A DNA stretch of 64,000 nt from Owenia fusiformis (lineage: Eukaryota > Annelida > Polychaeta > Sabellida > Oweniidae), in contig CAIIXF020000014.1 in the NCBI GenBank assembly GCA_903813345.2, positions 89,505 through 153,504 of the forward strand, read 5' to 3'. A program made the translations under genes and the position numbers. Of the stretch, positions 10,894-23,047 are shown in pieces; within the stretch, counting starts at the first letter, position 1; each line of letters starts with the position of its first letter. The notes under the pieces are model-generated. The model was not told where the DNA came from and ran no database searches. It saw only the letters and a list, made by a program, of their open reading frames with translations.

Positions 10894-13262
10894 TTATTAT
10901 TATTCTTTCAGAATCTTCCTCCTTCCCAGATTTCTCACCAACTAGAATAGTTTACTTTAAGCTGCTTACATGATCAACTAGGCAAAGTACCTGGGTTCAT
11001 GGGAAATTAGGTCAAATTTTTATCTAGGTCAAAGGTCAAGAACTAGGTCAAATTAAGGTCAAATCAATATTCTGTCAATTATCTTCGTCGTTGTTTATCG
11101 TAACTCCTAAATCTTTTTTTCATCATGTAGCTTAGAAAAAGCCAAAGCAAAAATATGACATTAGATTTTTGATTACGCTTACCGATTTTGAAATATGGCG
11201 TCCAGAAAGTAGGTCAAAATGAAAAGTTCTCCAAATGTAACATCTGAGTTATGAATTAAGTGTAGAATTTTCTCAGGAATCTAAATCTGCAAACCAAATT
11301 TCGATCCGACTTCCGGTTCGGAAGTTATGGCGTTTTGAAAACTCAAAAATCGCTAAATTTGGTGCCCATGTTAAGTCAATGGGAAAAAAGATTTTTTTGA
11401 AGTGAAAAATACGGAATATAGACTGAGTTCAGCTTCACATAATCAAAGCCTTTAAAAGAAGGGGACCTCAAAAGCCATCTAGCTTCAAAATTTGGACACC
11501 AAAATGCCTAGGTCAAAATCTAGGTCAAATTCATAGGTTTTCCTTATTTTTCGATTCTGACACTACACTTTAATTATATTCTTCGAAATTGTGTATACAT
11601 GTAGCCAAGAGTGTGCTAATAGCGTTAGCCTTTTGCCGTCAGAAACTATTTTGACCCACTTTTGAGATATGGTGTCCGAAATATAGGTCAAAATAAAAGG
11701 TTCTCCAAATTTAATGTTTGAGTTATGAATTAAGAGTAGAATTTTCCAAGAAATCCGAATCTGCAAACCAAATTTCGATCCGACTTCCGGTTCCGAAGTT
11801 ATGGCGTGTCCAAAAAGTAGGTCAAAATAAAAATTCGCCAAATTTAACGTATGAGTTATGAATTAGAGGTAGAATTTTGTCAGGAATCCGAATCTGCAAA
11901 CCAAATTTCGATCCGACTTCCCGTTTGAAAGTTATGGCGTTTTGAAATTTCGAGAAAAATCGATCTGATGTTATCCTGATTGAAAGTCAAGGAAAAAATA
12001 TTTTTTTGAAGTGTAAAATACAAGATATAGACTAAGCACAGCTAAACATAATGGAAGCCCATAAAAGAAAGGGACCACAAGACCTTCTTTTCATAAAAAT
12101 TTGGACACCAAAATGCCTAGGTCAAAATCTAGGTCAAATTCAAAGTTTTTCCTTATTTTTGCGATTCTGACACTACAGATTAATTATATTCTTCGAAAAT
12201 TTGTATACATGTAGCCAATAGTGTGCTTATAGTGTTAGCCTTTTGCCGTCAGAAAGTATTTTGACCCACTTTTGAGATATGGTGTCCGAAAAGTAGGTCA
12301 AACTTAAAAGTTCTCCAAATTTAACGTATGAGTTATGAATTAAGGGTAGAATTTTCTCAGAAATCCAAATCTGCAAACCAAATTTCAATCCGACTTTTGG
12401 TTTAGAATTTATGTCGTTTTGAGATCTCAAAAATCCCTAAATTTGGTGCCCCATGTTAAATCAATGGGACCGAATAATTTTTTGAAGTGTAAAAATACGA
12501 GATAAAGAATGAGTACAGCTAAACATAATGAAAGCCCATAGAAGAAGGGGACCTCAAAAGCTACTTTCCTTCAAAGTTTGGACACCAAAATACCTAGTTC
12601 AAAATCTAGGTCAAATTCATAGTTTTTTTTTTATTTTGCGATTCTGACACTACACTTCAATGATATTCTCCGAAATTTTGTAACCTCGTAGCAAAGAGTG
12701 TGCTTATAATGTAACATTTTGCCGTCAATAAGTTTTTTGACCCACTTTTGAGATATGGTGTCCGAAATGTAGGTCAAAATAAAAAAATCTCCAATTTTAA
12801 AGTATGAGTTATGAATTAGGGGTAGAATTTCCTCAGGAATCCGGATCTGAAATTAAAATTGCAATCCGACCCCCGGTTTAGATTCTACGCCATTTTGAAG
12901 TTTGAAATTCGCACTTGCCAGTATTCACGATGCAGATTGATCAAATATACTTTCAAAAATTCCTGCATACCCTACTTTACCTCTCTACCTACTCAGCTAC
13001 TTATTTGACTACTAACTCAATTACTTAATTAGTTATTACTTACTTAGCAACTTACTCAGCTACTAACTCAGATACTTACTCAGCTACTTACTCAGCTACC
13101 TACTCAGCTTTTTACTCAGTTACTTACTCAGCTACTTACTCAACTACTACTAAGGTACTTACTCAGCTAATTACTCAGTTACTTACTCAGCTCTTTACTG
13201 ATCTATCTAGGTAAAATAAATCTGGAGTCTTAAATTGAACTTGTTCAATTTCACAAATCTAG
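10894..13262 (+). mobile_element. E7: concatemer element, TACTCAGC tail
   Basis: Head of the cccagatttctcaccaacta type, with a perfect DR1 at 11026-11038. Anchors lie near 11188, 11664, 11806 (partial), 12278 and 12750. The satellite tail is 12972-13202, the hairpin 13232-13251 and CTAG 13259-13262. Confidence 0.6.
12972..13202 (+). repeat. Tail satellite, 12-bp TACTTACTCAGC type (E7)
   Basis: Same order of 12-bp variants as the E1, E8 and E9 tails. Confidence 0.85.
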
Positions 13263-13272
13263 TTATTATTAT

Positions 13273-13300
13273 TAGACTCCAGATGAAAATCTGGAGTCTA
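13273..13300 (+). repeat. Single 12-bp-stem mini-hairpin
   Basis: tagactccagat paired with atctggagtcta, loop GAAA, flanked by ATT repeats on both sides. Confidence 0.8.
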
Positions 13301-15251
13301 TTGCTTTTGCCAGTTTTCTTTATTATTATTCTTTCAGAATCTTCCTCCTTCCCAGATTTCTCACCAACTAGAAGAGCTTACTTTAAGCTGCTTACATGAT
13401 TAACTAGGGAATGTATCTGGGATGATGGGAAATTAGGTCAAATTTTTATCTAGGTCGAAGGTCAAGAACTAGGTCAAATCCAGTACTTTGTCACTTTTTC
13501 CCATTATCTCGGTCGTCCTTCAATATTTTTGATCCTGGTTTTTTTCATTGTGTTCCTCATAAAAAAGTAGAAAACCTAGAGTCGATTTAGTTTTTTGGTA
13601 TCTCAAACCGATTTCGAGATATCAGTGTCCGAAAACGAGGTCCAAAAAATATTTCACCGAATCCAATGTCCAGGATATCAGTCTTATAGGAAATTTTCTC
13701 AGGATTCCGAATCTGAAAACCAAATTTCGATCTGACTTCCGGTTCAGAAGTTATTGCGTTTTGAAAATTCAAAAATCGCTAAATTTGGTGCCCCATGTTA
13801 ATTCAATGGGAAAAAATATTTTTTTGAAGTGTAAAATACGAGATATAGACTAAGCACAGCTAAACATAATGGAAGCCCATAAAAGAAAGGGACCACAAGA
13901 CCTTCTTTTCATAAAAATTTGGACACCAAAATGCCTAGGTCAAAATCTAGGTCAAATTCAAAGTTTTTCCTTATTTTTGCGATTCTGACACTACAGATTA
14001 ATTATATTCTTCGAAAATTTGTATACATGTAGCCAAGAGTGTGCTAATAGTGTTAGCCTTTTGCCGTCAGGAGGTATTTTGACCCACTTTTGAGATATGG
14101 TGTCCGAAAAGTAGGTCAAACTAAAAAGTTCTCCAAATTTAACGTATGAGTTATGAATTAAGGGTAGAATTTTCTCAGGAATCCAAATCTGCAAACCAAA
14201 TTTCAATCCGACTTTTGGTTTGGAATTTATGTCGTTTTGATAGCTCAAAAATCGCTAAATTTGGTGCCCCATGTTATGGCAATGGGAAAAAAGATGTTTT
14301 GAAGTGTAAAATACAAGATATAGACTGAGTACAGCTTAATATAATGAAAGCCTATTAAAGAAGGGGACCTCAAAGGCTACTTAGCTCCAAAATTTGGACA
14401 CCAAAATGCCTAGGTCAAAATCTAGGTCAAATTTATAGTTTTCCCTTATTTTTGCGATTCTGACACTATATTTAAATGATTTGCTTTAAAATTTTGTATA
14501 CAGGTAGCAAAGAGTATGCTTATAGTGTTAGCGTTTTGCCGTCAGAAAGTATTTTGACCCACTTTTGAGATATGGTGTCCAAAAAGTAGGCCAAAGTAAA
14601 AAGTTTTCCAAATTTAACGTATGAGTTATGAATTAAGGGTAGAATTTTCTCAGAAATCTAGATCTGTAAACCAAATTTCGATCCGACTACTTGTTCTGAA
14701 GTTTAGGCGTTTTGAGATCTCAAAAATCGCTAAATTTGGTGCCCCATGTTAAATCAATGGGACCGAATATTTTTTTGAAGTGTAAAAATACGAGATAAAG
14801 AATGAGTACAGCTAAACATAATGAAAGCCCATAGAAGAAGGGGACCTCAAAAGCTACTTTCCTTCAAAGTTTGGACACCAAAATACCTAGTTCAAAATCT
14901 AGGTCAAATTCATAGTTTTTTTTTATTTTGCGATTCTGACACTACATATCAATGATATTCTCCGAAATTTTGTATACTTGTAGCAAAGGGTGTGCTAATA
15001 ATGTAACATTTTGCCGTCAATAAGTTTTTGACCCACTTTTGAGATATGGTGTCCGAAATGTAGGTCAAAATAAAAAATCTCCAATTTTAAAGTATGAGTT
15101 ATGAATTAGGGGTAGAATTTCCTCAGGAATCCGGATCTGAAATTAAAATTGCAATCCGACCTCCGGTTTAGATTCTACGCCATTTTGAAGTTTGAAATTC
15201 GCACTTGCCAGTATTCACCTATTCAATATACTTTCAAAAATTCCTGCATAC

Positions 15252-15482
15252 CCTACTTTACCTATCTACCTACTCAGCTACTTATTTGACTACTTACTCA
15301 ATTACTTAATTAGTTATTACTTACTTAGCAACTTACTCAGCTACTAACTCAGGTACTTACTCAGCTACTTACTCAGCTACCTACTCAGCTTTTTACTCAG
15401 TTACTTACTCAGCTACTTACTCAACTACTACTAAGGTACTTACTCAGCTAATTACTCAGTTACTTACTCAGCTCTTTACTGA
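15252..15482 (+). repeat. Tail satellite, 12-bp TACTTACTCAGC type (E8)
   Basis: Degenerate 12-bp units in the same variant order as E7 and E12. Confidence 0.85.
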
Positions 15483-15543
15483 TCTATCTAGGTCAAATAA
15501 ATCTGGAGTCTTAAATTGAACTTGTTCAATTTCACAAATCTAG

Positions 15544-18389
15544 TTATTATTATTCTTTCAGAATCTTCCTCCTTCCCAGATTTCTCACCAACTAAAAGAA
15601 TTTACTTTAAGCTGCTTACATGATCAACTAGGGGCAGTACCTGGGATGATGGGAAATTAGGTCAAATTTTTATCTAGGTCAAGGGTCAAGAACTAGGTCA
15701 AATCAAGGTCAAATCAACATTCTGTCAATTATCTTCGTTGTTGTTTGTCGTAAATACTTCATCTTAGTTTCTACATGTAGCTTAGAAAAAAACAAATCGA
15801 GAGTGTGCCATCCGTTTTTTGATTACTCTTAGCGATTTTGAGATATGGCGTCCTGAAAGTAGGTCAAAACCAAAAAGTTCTCCAGATTTAACATATGAGC
15901 TATGAAATAAGGGTAGAATTTTCTCAGGAATCCGAATCTGCAAACCAAATTTTGATCCGACTTCCCGTTCGGAAGTTATGGCGTTTTGAAAGCTCAAAAA
16001 TCGCTAAATTTGGTGCCCCATGTAAAGTCAATGGGAAAAAAGATTTTTTTGAAGTGAAAAATACGAAACATAGACTGAGTTCAGCTAAATATAATGAAAG
16101 CTTTTAAAAGAAGGGGACCTCATAAGCCATCTAGCTTCAAAATTTGGACACCAAAATGCCTAGGTCAAAATCTAGGTCAAATTCAAAGTTTTTCCTTATT
16201 TTTGCGATTCTGACACAACAGATTAATTATATTCTTCGAAATTTTGTATACATGTAGCTAAGAATCTGCTCATAGTGTTAGCCTTTTGCCGTCAGAAAGT
16301 ATTTTGCCCCATTTTTGAGATATGGTGTCCGAAAAGTAGGTCAAAATAAAAAATTCTCAAAATTTGACGTTTGAGTTATGAATTAAGTATAGAATTTTCT
16401 CAGGAATCCGAATCTGCAAACCAAATTTCGATCCGACTTCCGGTTTGGAAGTTATGGCGTGTCCGAAAAGTAGGTCAAAATAAAAAATTTCCAAATTTAA
16501 CGTATGAGCTATGAATTAAGGATAGAATTTTCTCTGGAATCCAAATCTGCAAACCAAATTTCGATCCGACTTCCGGTTCGGAAGTTATGGCGTTTTGAAA
16601 GCTCAAAAATCGCTAAATTTGGTGCCCCATGTTATGTCAATGGGAAAAAATATTTTTTTGAAGTGTAAAATACGAGATATAGACTAAGTACAGCTAAACA
16701 TAATGGAAGCCCATAAAAGAAGGGGACCTCAAAACCTTCTAATTTTGAAAATTTGGACAACAAAATGCCTAGGTCAAAATCTAGGTCAAATTCAAAGTTT
16801 TTCCTTATTTTTGCGATTCTGACACTACACTTTAATTATATTCTTCGAAATTGTGTATACATGTAGCCAAGAGTGTGCTAATAGTGTTAGCCTTTTGCCG
16901 TCAAAAAGTATTTTGACCCACTTTTGAGATATGGTGTCCCAAAAGTAGGTCAAAATAAAAAAATCTTCAAATGTAACGTATGAGTTATGAATAAGGGGTA
17001 GAATTTTATCAGGAATCCGAATCTGCAAATCAAATTTTGATTCGACCTCCTGTTCGGAAGTTATGGTGTTTTGAAAGCTCAAAAATCGCTAAATTTGCTG
17101 CCCCATGTTATGTCAATGGGAAAAAAGATTTTATTGAAGTGTAAAATACGAAATATAGACTGAGTACAGCTTAATATAATGAAAGCCTATTAAAGAAGGG
17201 GACCTCGAAGGCTACTTAGCTCCAAAATTTGGACACCAAAATGCCTAGGTCAAAATCAAGGTCAAATTTATAGTTTTCCCTTATTATTGCGATTCTGACA
17301 CTATATTTAAATGATTTGCTTTAAAATTCTGTATACAGGTAGCAAAGAGTATGCTAATAGTGTTAGTGTTTTGCCGTCAAAAAGTATTTTGACCCACTTT
17401 TGAGATATGGTGTCCGAAAAGTTGGCCAAAGTTAAAAGTTTTCCAAATTTAACGTATGAGTTATGAATTAAGGGTAGAATTTTCTCAGAAATCTAGATCT
17501 GCAAACCAAATTTCGATCCGACTACTTGTTCTGAAGTTATGGCGTTTTGAAATCTCAAAAATCGCTAAATTTGGTGCCCCATGTTAAATCAATGGGACCG
17601 AATAATTTTTTGAAGTATAAAAATACGAGATATAGAATGAGTACAGCTAAACATAATGAAAGCCCATAGAAGAAGGGGACCTCAAAAGCTACTTTCCTTC
17701 AAAGTTTGGACACCAAAATACCTAGTTCAAAATCTAGGTCAAATTCATATTTTTTTTTATTTTGCGATTCTGACACTACACTTCAATGATATTCTCCGAA
17801 ATTTTGTAAACTTGTAGCAAAGAGTGTGCTAATAATGTTAACATTTTGCCGTCAATAAGTTTTTTGACCCACTTTTGAGATATGGTGTCCGAAATGTAGG
17901 TCAAAATAAAAAGTTCTCCAATTTTAAAGTATGAGTTATGACTTAGGGGTAGAATTTCCTCAGGAATCTGGATCTGAAATTAAAATTGCAATCAGACCCC
18001 CGGTTTAGATTCTACGCCATTTTGAAGTTTGAAATTCGCACTTGCCAGTATTCACGATGCAGATTGATCAAATATACTTTCAAAAATTCCTGCATACCCT
18101 ACTTTACCTCTCTACCTACTCAGCTACTTATTTGACTACTTACTCAATTACTTAATTAGTTATTACTTCCTTAGCAACTTACTCAGCTACTAACTCAGGT
18201 ACTTACTCAGCTACTTACTCAGCTACCTACTCAGCTTTTTACTCAGTTACTTACTCAGCTACTTACTCAACTACTACTAAGGTACTTACTCAGCTAATTA
18301 CTCAGTTACTTACTCAGCTCTTTACTGATCTATCTAGGTCAAATAAATCTGGAGTCTTAAATTGAACTTGTTCAATTTCACAAATCTAG
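15544..18389 (+). mobile_element. E9: concatemer element, TACTCAGC tail
   Basis: Head of the cccagatttctcaccaacta type with AGGTCA-A-GGGTCA. Anchors lie near 15840, 16318, 16460 (partial), 16928, 17403 and 17879, making it one of the longest elements without an insertion. The satellite tail is 18098-18329, the hairpin 18359-18378 and CTAG 18386-18389. It is a near-copy of E1 (offset 15651), E13 (offset 9721-9722) and E14 (offset 12535), and gives the empty site for the 790-bp insertion in E14. Confidence 0.6.
18098..18329 (+). repeat. Tail satellite, 12-bp TACTTACTCAGC type (E9)
   Basis: Degenerate 12-bp units in the same variant order as the E1 tail. Confidence 0.85.
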
Positions 18390-20277
18390 TTATTCTTTTT
18401 TCTTCCTCCTCACCAAATTTCTCGTCAACTATAACAGCTTACTTAATCCAACTTACATGGTTAACTTAGGACTGTATCCGGCTTTCTGGGAAATTAGGTC
18501 AAATTTTTATCTAGGTCAAAGGTCAAGAACTAGGTCAAATCCAGTACTTTGTCACCTTTTCCCATTATCTCGGTCGTCCTTCAATATTTTTGATCCTGGT
18601 TTTTTTCATTGTGTTCCTCATGAAAAAGTAGAAAACCTAGGGTCGATTTAGTTTTTTGGTATCTCAAACCGATTTCGAGATATCAGTGTCCGAAAACGAG
18701 GTCCAAAACAAATTTCTCCGAATCCAATGCCCAGGATATCAGTCTTATAGGGAATTCTCTCAGGATTCCGAATCTGAAAACCAAATTTTGATCTGACTTC
18801 CGGTTCCGAAGTTATGGCGTTTTGAAAATTCAAAAATCGCTAAATTTGGTGCCCCATGTTAATTCAATGGGAAAATATATTTTTTTGAAGTGTAAAATAC
18901 GAGATATAGACTAAGCACAGCTAAACATAATGGAAGCCCATGAAAGAAAGGGACCACAAGACCTTCTTTAAATAAAAATTTGGACACCAAAATGCCTAGG
19001 TCAAAATCTAGGTCAAATTCAAAGTTTTTCCTTATTTTTGCGATTCTGACACTACAGATTAATTACATTCTTCGAAATTTTGTATACATGTAGCCAAGAG
19101 TGTGCTAATAGTGTTAGCCTTTTGCCGTCAGAAAGTATTTTGACCCACTTTTGAAATATGGTGTCCGAAAAGTAGGTCAAACTAAAAATTCTCCAAATTT
19201 AACGTATGAGTTATGAATTAAGAGTAGAATTTTCTCAGGAATCCAAATCTGCAAACCAAATTTCAATCCGACTCTTGGTTTGGAAGTTATATTGTTTTGA
19301 AAGCTCAAAAATCGCTAAATTTGGTGCCCCATGTTATGGCAATGGGAAAAAAGATTATTTTGAAGTGCAAAATACGAGATAAAGACTGAATACAGCTTTA
19401 CATAATGAAAGCCTATAAAAGAAAGGGACCTCAAAAGCTAGCTAGCTTCACAATTTGGTCACCAAAATGCCTAGGTCAAAATCTAGGTCAAATTTATAGT
19501 TTTAACTTATTTTTGCGATTCTGACACTACACTTTAATTATTTGCTTCAAAATTTTGTATACAGGTAGCAAAGAGTGTGCTAATAGTGATAGCCTTTTGC
19601 CGTCAGAAAGTATTTTGACCCACTTTTGAGATATAGTGTCTGAAAAGTAGGTCAACATGAAAGTTTCTCCAAATTTAACGTATGAGTTATGAATTAAGGG
19701 TAGAATTTTCTCAGGAATCCGAATCTGCAAATCAAATTTCAATCTGACACCCGGTTTGGAAGTAATGGCGTTTTGAAAAATTAAAAAATTGGTATTTTGA
19801 TATCCCATGTTATGTCAATTATCTTTGTCACTATTCGTCGTTACTCCTTTATCTTTTTTTTCATCATGTAGCTTAAAGACAGTCCTTTCATTATTGTAAC
19901 TGTCTTTTTTGATTACTCGATTTTGAGGAATGGCGTCCGGAAAGTAGGTCAACATAAAAAGTTCTCAAAATTCAATGTATGAGTTACGACACAAACGTAG
20001 AATTTTCTCAGAAATTTGAATCTGCAAACCAAATTTCGACCCAAATTCTGGTTAGATAGTTATAGCTGTTTGAAGTCTCGAAAAGTCGATATTATGATAT
20101 CCCCATGTTAAGCCAATGTAGACGAAGATAAGCTACTTAAGAGTTGTCTAAATGTCTGTATTCTAGATGACTCAGCTTATTCTGAATGGCTCAGATTACA
20201 GTATTTTGGATGACTCAGCTTAAAAAAACTTTTAAATCTGGAGTCTTAAATTGAACTTGTTCAATTTACATGTCTAG
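18390..20277 (+). mobile_element. E10: mosaic concatemer element, GACTCAGC tail
   Basis: The head is distinct (ctcaccaaatttctcgtcaa), with a perfect DR1 at 18513-18525. The first two monomers (anchors near 18676 and 19153) resemble E8. Later sequence (anchor near 19628, and a diverged block near 19931) resembles E16 and E19. This looks like recombination between element types. The tail is only about 60 bp of ggatgactcagctt-like units (20161-20222). The hairpin is 20248-20267 and CTAG 20274-20277. The next unit is the 723-bp element, not another E element. Confidence 0.55.
20161..20222 (+). repeat. Tail satellite, GGATGACTCAGCTTA type (E10)
   Basis: Three degenerate copies of a unit containing gactcagctta; one reads ggctcagatta. 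The same tail type occurs in E16 and E18 to E21. Confidence 0.75.
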
Positions 20278-21000
20278 TGATTTTTGCTTTCGTATGTGCA
20301 AAAAGCAAAAATCCTCCTCACACACGTTCTCGCCAACGAGAGATATTTGGATAAATCTACTCATACACGTTGTTAGGGGGCTAGGCGTAGTTGGTGGGAA
20401 ATTAGGTCAAATCCTTATCTGGGTCAAAGGTCGAAATCTAGGTCGAAATCTGCATTTCCGCTATTTCGGCCTCTCGAGCCTCCTTAAGAAGTCAGAATCG
20501 GAGGAAAACTAGCTGGTCGGAAAGACAGTTTTCCGAGCGTTAAAAAAACAGTGAACCAAATTTCAATCCGACCATTAGTTATCGAGATATACGCGTTTGA
20601 AGTTCGCGTACGGGCCACCGTTGCCGTATATCTAGACGACACCTGGTATACTATACACGATGTATACGTATCTCTGCGAACAACAGACATTTGAAAGAAA
20701 ATAGGCCCGGACGATGACTAGAGCATTTCTAAAACAACGTTTCCCTTCGTCCAACTAACGATTGCGGAATGTAGAACGACACGTACGCTGCTCGAATCTA
20801 CGTCGAAAGCTCTATATGGACGTCTGGAAGGCCTCTTTTTTGAAGGACTATTTTTTGACCTCGACGGATCCGCGAAGCACGAGCCAGGCATTCTCCCCAA
20901 CTACCTCCCTAGATTCCCCGACCTTTAATCGACCATTATAGGCCCTCAGAGCGTCCGTAGAGCCATTTCCCTCTATACGCGTATGGGCAAATCCTATTAT
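20278..21000 (+). mobile_element. Single copy of the 717-bp family (723 bp)
   Basis: Starts with a 12-bp-stem hairpin (gatttttgcttt/aaagcaaaaatc) directly after a CTAG terminus and ends in aaatcctattat directly before a mini-hairpin. It differs from the array units by about 6 extra bases near 20649-20665 and by ctatatgg for ctgtatgg near 20815. It carries A at the site that alternates G/A in the array. It shares the ggtcaaa block and a caaatttcaatccga block with the E elements but is visibly richer in CpG. Short open frames on both strands have no recognisable domain. Confidence 0.75.
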
Positions 21001-21253
21001 TAGACTCCAGATGAAAATCTGGAGTCTATTGCTTTCGTCAGTTTTCTTTATTATTATTAGACTCCAGATTGAAAATCTGGAGTCTATTGTTTTTGCCTGT
21101 TTTCTTTATTATTAGACTCCAGATGAAAATCTGGAGTCTATTGCTTTCGTCAGTTTTCTTTATTATTATTATTATTAGACTCCAGATGAAAATCTGGAGT
21201 CTATTGCTTTTGCCAGTTTTCTTATTAGACTCCAGATGTCAATCTGGAGTCTA
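21001..21253 (+). repeat. Cluster of five 12-bp-stem mini-hairpins
   Basis: Stem-loops at 21001-21028 (GAAA), 21058-21086 (TGAAA), 21113-21140 (GAAA), 21176-21203 (GAAA) and 21226-21253 (GTCA). Stems are identical and only the loops and ATT spacers vary. This is the largest such cluster in the window. Confidence 0.8.
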
Positions 21254-22739
21254 TTGTTTTTGCCAGTATTCTTATTCTTCTTATTCTTCTTATTATTCTT
21301 TTTGAGTTTTTTCAATAACTATAAGGTATCCAGTAAAGACCATAATACAGTTTATTTAGGTTTAGTATCTAGTTGGTGGGAAATTGGGTCAAATTTTTAT
21401 CTAGGTCAAAGGTCAAGAACTAGGTCAAATCCAGTACTTTGTCACTTTTTTCGATTTTCTCGGTCGTCCTTCAATATTTTTGATCCGGGTTTTTTTCATT
21501 GTGTTCCTCATAAAAAAGTAGAAAATCTAGGGTGCTTTAGTTTTTTTAGTATCTCAAACCGATTTCGAGATATCAGTGTCCGAAAACGAGGTCCAAAAAA
21601 AAGTTCTCCGAATCCAATGTCCAAGATATCAATCTTATAGGAGATTTTCTCAGGATTCCAAATCTGAAAACCAAATTTCGATCTGACTTCCGGTTCAGAA
21701 GTTATGGCGTTTTGAAAATTCAAAAATCGCTAAATTTGGTGCCCCATGTTAATTCAATGGGAAAAAATATTTTTTTGAAGTGTAAAATACGAGATACAGA
21801 CTAAGCACAGCTAAACATAATGGAAGCCCATAAAAGAAAGGGAACTCAAAACCTTCTTTTCATAAAAATTTGGACACCAAAATGCCTAGGTCAAAATCTA
21901 GGTCAAATTCAAAGTTTTTCCTTATTTTTGCGATTCTGACACTACAGATTAATTATATTCTTCGAAATTTTGTATACATGTAGCTAAGAGTGTGCTAATA
22001 GTGTTAGCCTTTTGCCGTCAGAAAGTATTTTGCCCCACTTTTGAGATATGGTGTCCGAAAAGTAGGTCAAAATAAAAAATTCTCCAAATTTAACGTTTGA
22101 GTTATGAATTTAGTATAGAATTTTCTCAGGAATCCGAATCTGCAAATCAAATTTCGATCCGACTTCCTGTTCGGAAGTTATGACATTTTGAAAGTTCAAA
22201 AATCACTAAATTTGGTGCCCCATGTTATGTCAATGGGAAAAAATATTTTTTTGAAGTGTAAAATTCGAGATATAGACTAAGTACAGCTTCAATAATGAAA
22301 GCCTATGAAAGAAGGGGACCTCGAAGGCTACCTAACTTCAAAATTTGGACACCAAATTCCCTAGGTCAAAATCTAGGTCAAATTCATAGTTTTTCCTTAT
22401 TTTTGCGATTCTGACACTATGTTTAAATGATTTGCTTCAAAATTTTGTATACAGGTAGGAAAGAGTGTGCTAATAGTGTTAGCGTTTTGCCGTCAGAAAG
22501 TATTTCGACCCACTTTTGAGATATGGTGTCCGAAAAGTAGGTCAAAATAAAAAGTTCTCCAAATTTAGCATATGAGTTATGAATTAAGGGTAGAATTTTC
22601 TCAGGAATCCGAGTCTGCAAACCAAATTTCCATCCGACTTCCGATTCGAAAGTTATGGCGTTTTGAAATTTCGAGAAAAATCGATCTGATGGGAGCCTGA
22701 TAGAAAATCAAGAGTAGAGAAGAAAATATTGAAAAATGC

Positions 22740-22990
22740 ATCCATCCTTCCTTTGTGAAACTATCGTATCCTTCTTATCTACCTTTCCTTCGTATCCTCT
22801 CCTTCCTATTCTATTCCTTCTTTATATTCTATTCTATCATTCTTTCCTATTCTATCCTATCGTTCCTTCCTATTCTAGCCTATCCTTCCTTCCTTTTCAT
22901 CCATCCATCCATCTTTTTCTGGATGACTCAGCTTATTTTGGATGACTCAGCTTATTTTGGATGACTCGGCTTATTCTGGATGACTCCGCT
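22740..22990 (+). repeat. Tail satellite, CTATC/CTTCC type (E11)
   Basis: Pyrimidine-rich ttcc/ctatc units to about 22916, then four ggatgactc-type units (one more than in E2, E3, E6 and E17). Serine/leucine/phenylalanine-rich open frames here are low-complexity artefacts. Confidence 0.8.
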
Positions 22991-23047
22991 AAAAAAAGTC
23001 TAGATCTGGAGTCTGAAATTGAACTTCGTTCAATTTCCAAAGTCTAG

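Larger units (their letters stand above)
13263..15543 (+). mobile_element. E8: concatemer element, TACTCAGC tail
   Basis: One mini-hairpin at 13273-13300 (loop GAAA), an ATT run, then a cccagatttctcaccaacta head with a one-mismatch DR1 (AGGTCGAAGGTCA). Anchors lie near 13614, 14093, 14571 and 15042, with no partial monomer. The satellite tail is 15252-15482, the hairpin 15513-15532 and CTAG 15540-15543. It is closely similar to E12 (offset 9725) and to the left part of E21 (offset about 35246). Confidence 0.6.
21001..23047 (+). mobile_element. E11: concatemer element, CTATC tail, five mini-hairpins
   Basis: Five mini-hairpins (21001-21253) and CTT/ATT runs precede a gagttttttcaataac head, with a perfect DR1 at 21403-21415. 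Anchors lie near 21564, 22042 and 22518, with no partial monomer. The satellite tail is 22740-22990, the hairpin 23016-23036 and CTAG 23044-23047. It is closely similar to E17. Confidence 0.6.

Noticed and set aside
20278-21000. 717-bp family as a complete Helitron with its own CTRR end
   Set aside because: The unit ends in cctatta(t), which does not fit CTRR. The palindrome atacgcgtat near the end is suggestive but insufficient, so its class is left open.
22736-22964. Ser/Leu/Phe-rich open frames that look like membrane peptides (also 41928-42170)
   Set aside because: They are translations of the CTATC/CTTCC satellite; hydrophobicity follows from pyrimidine-rich codons.
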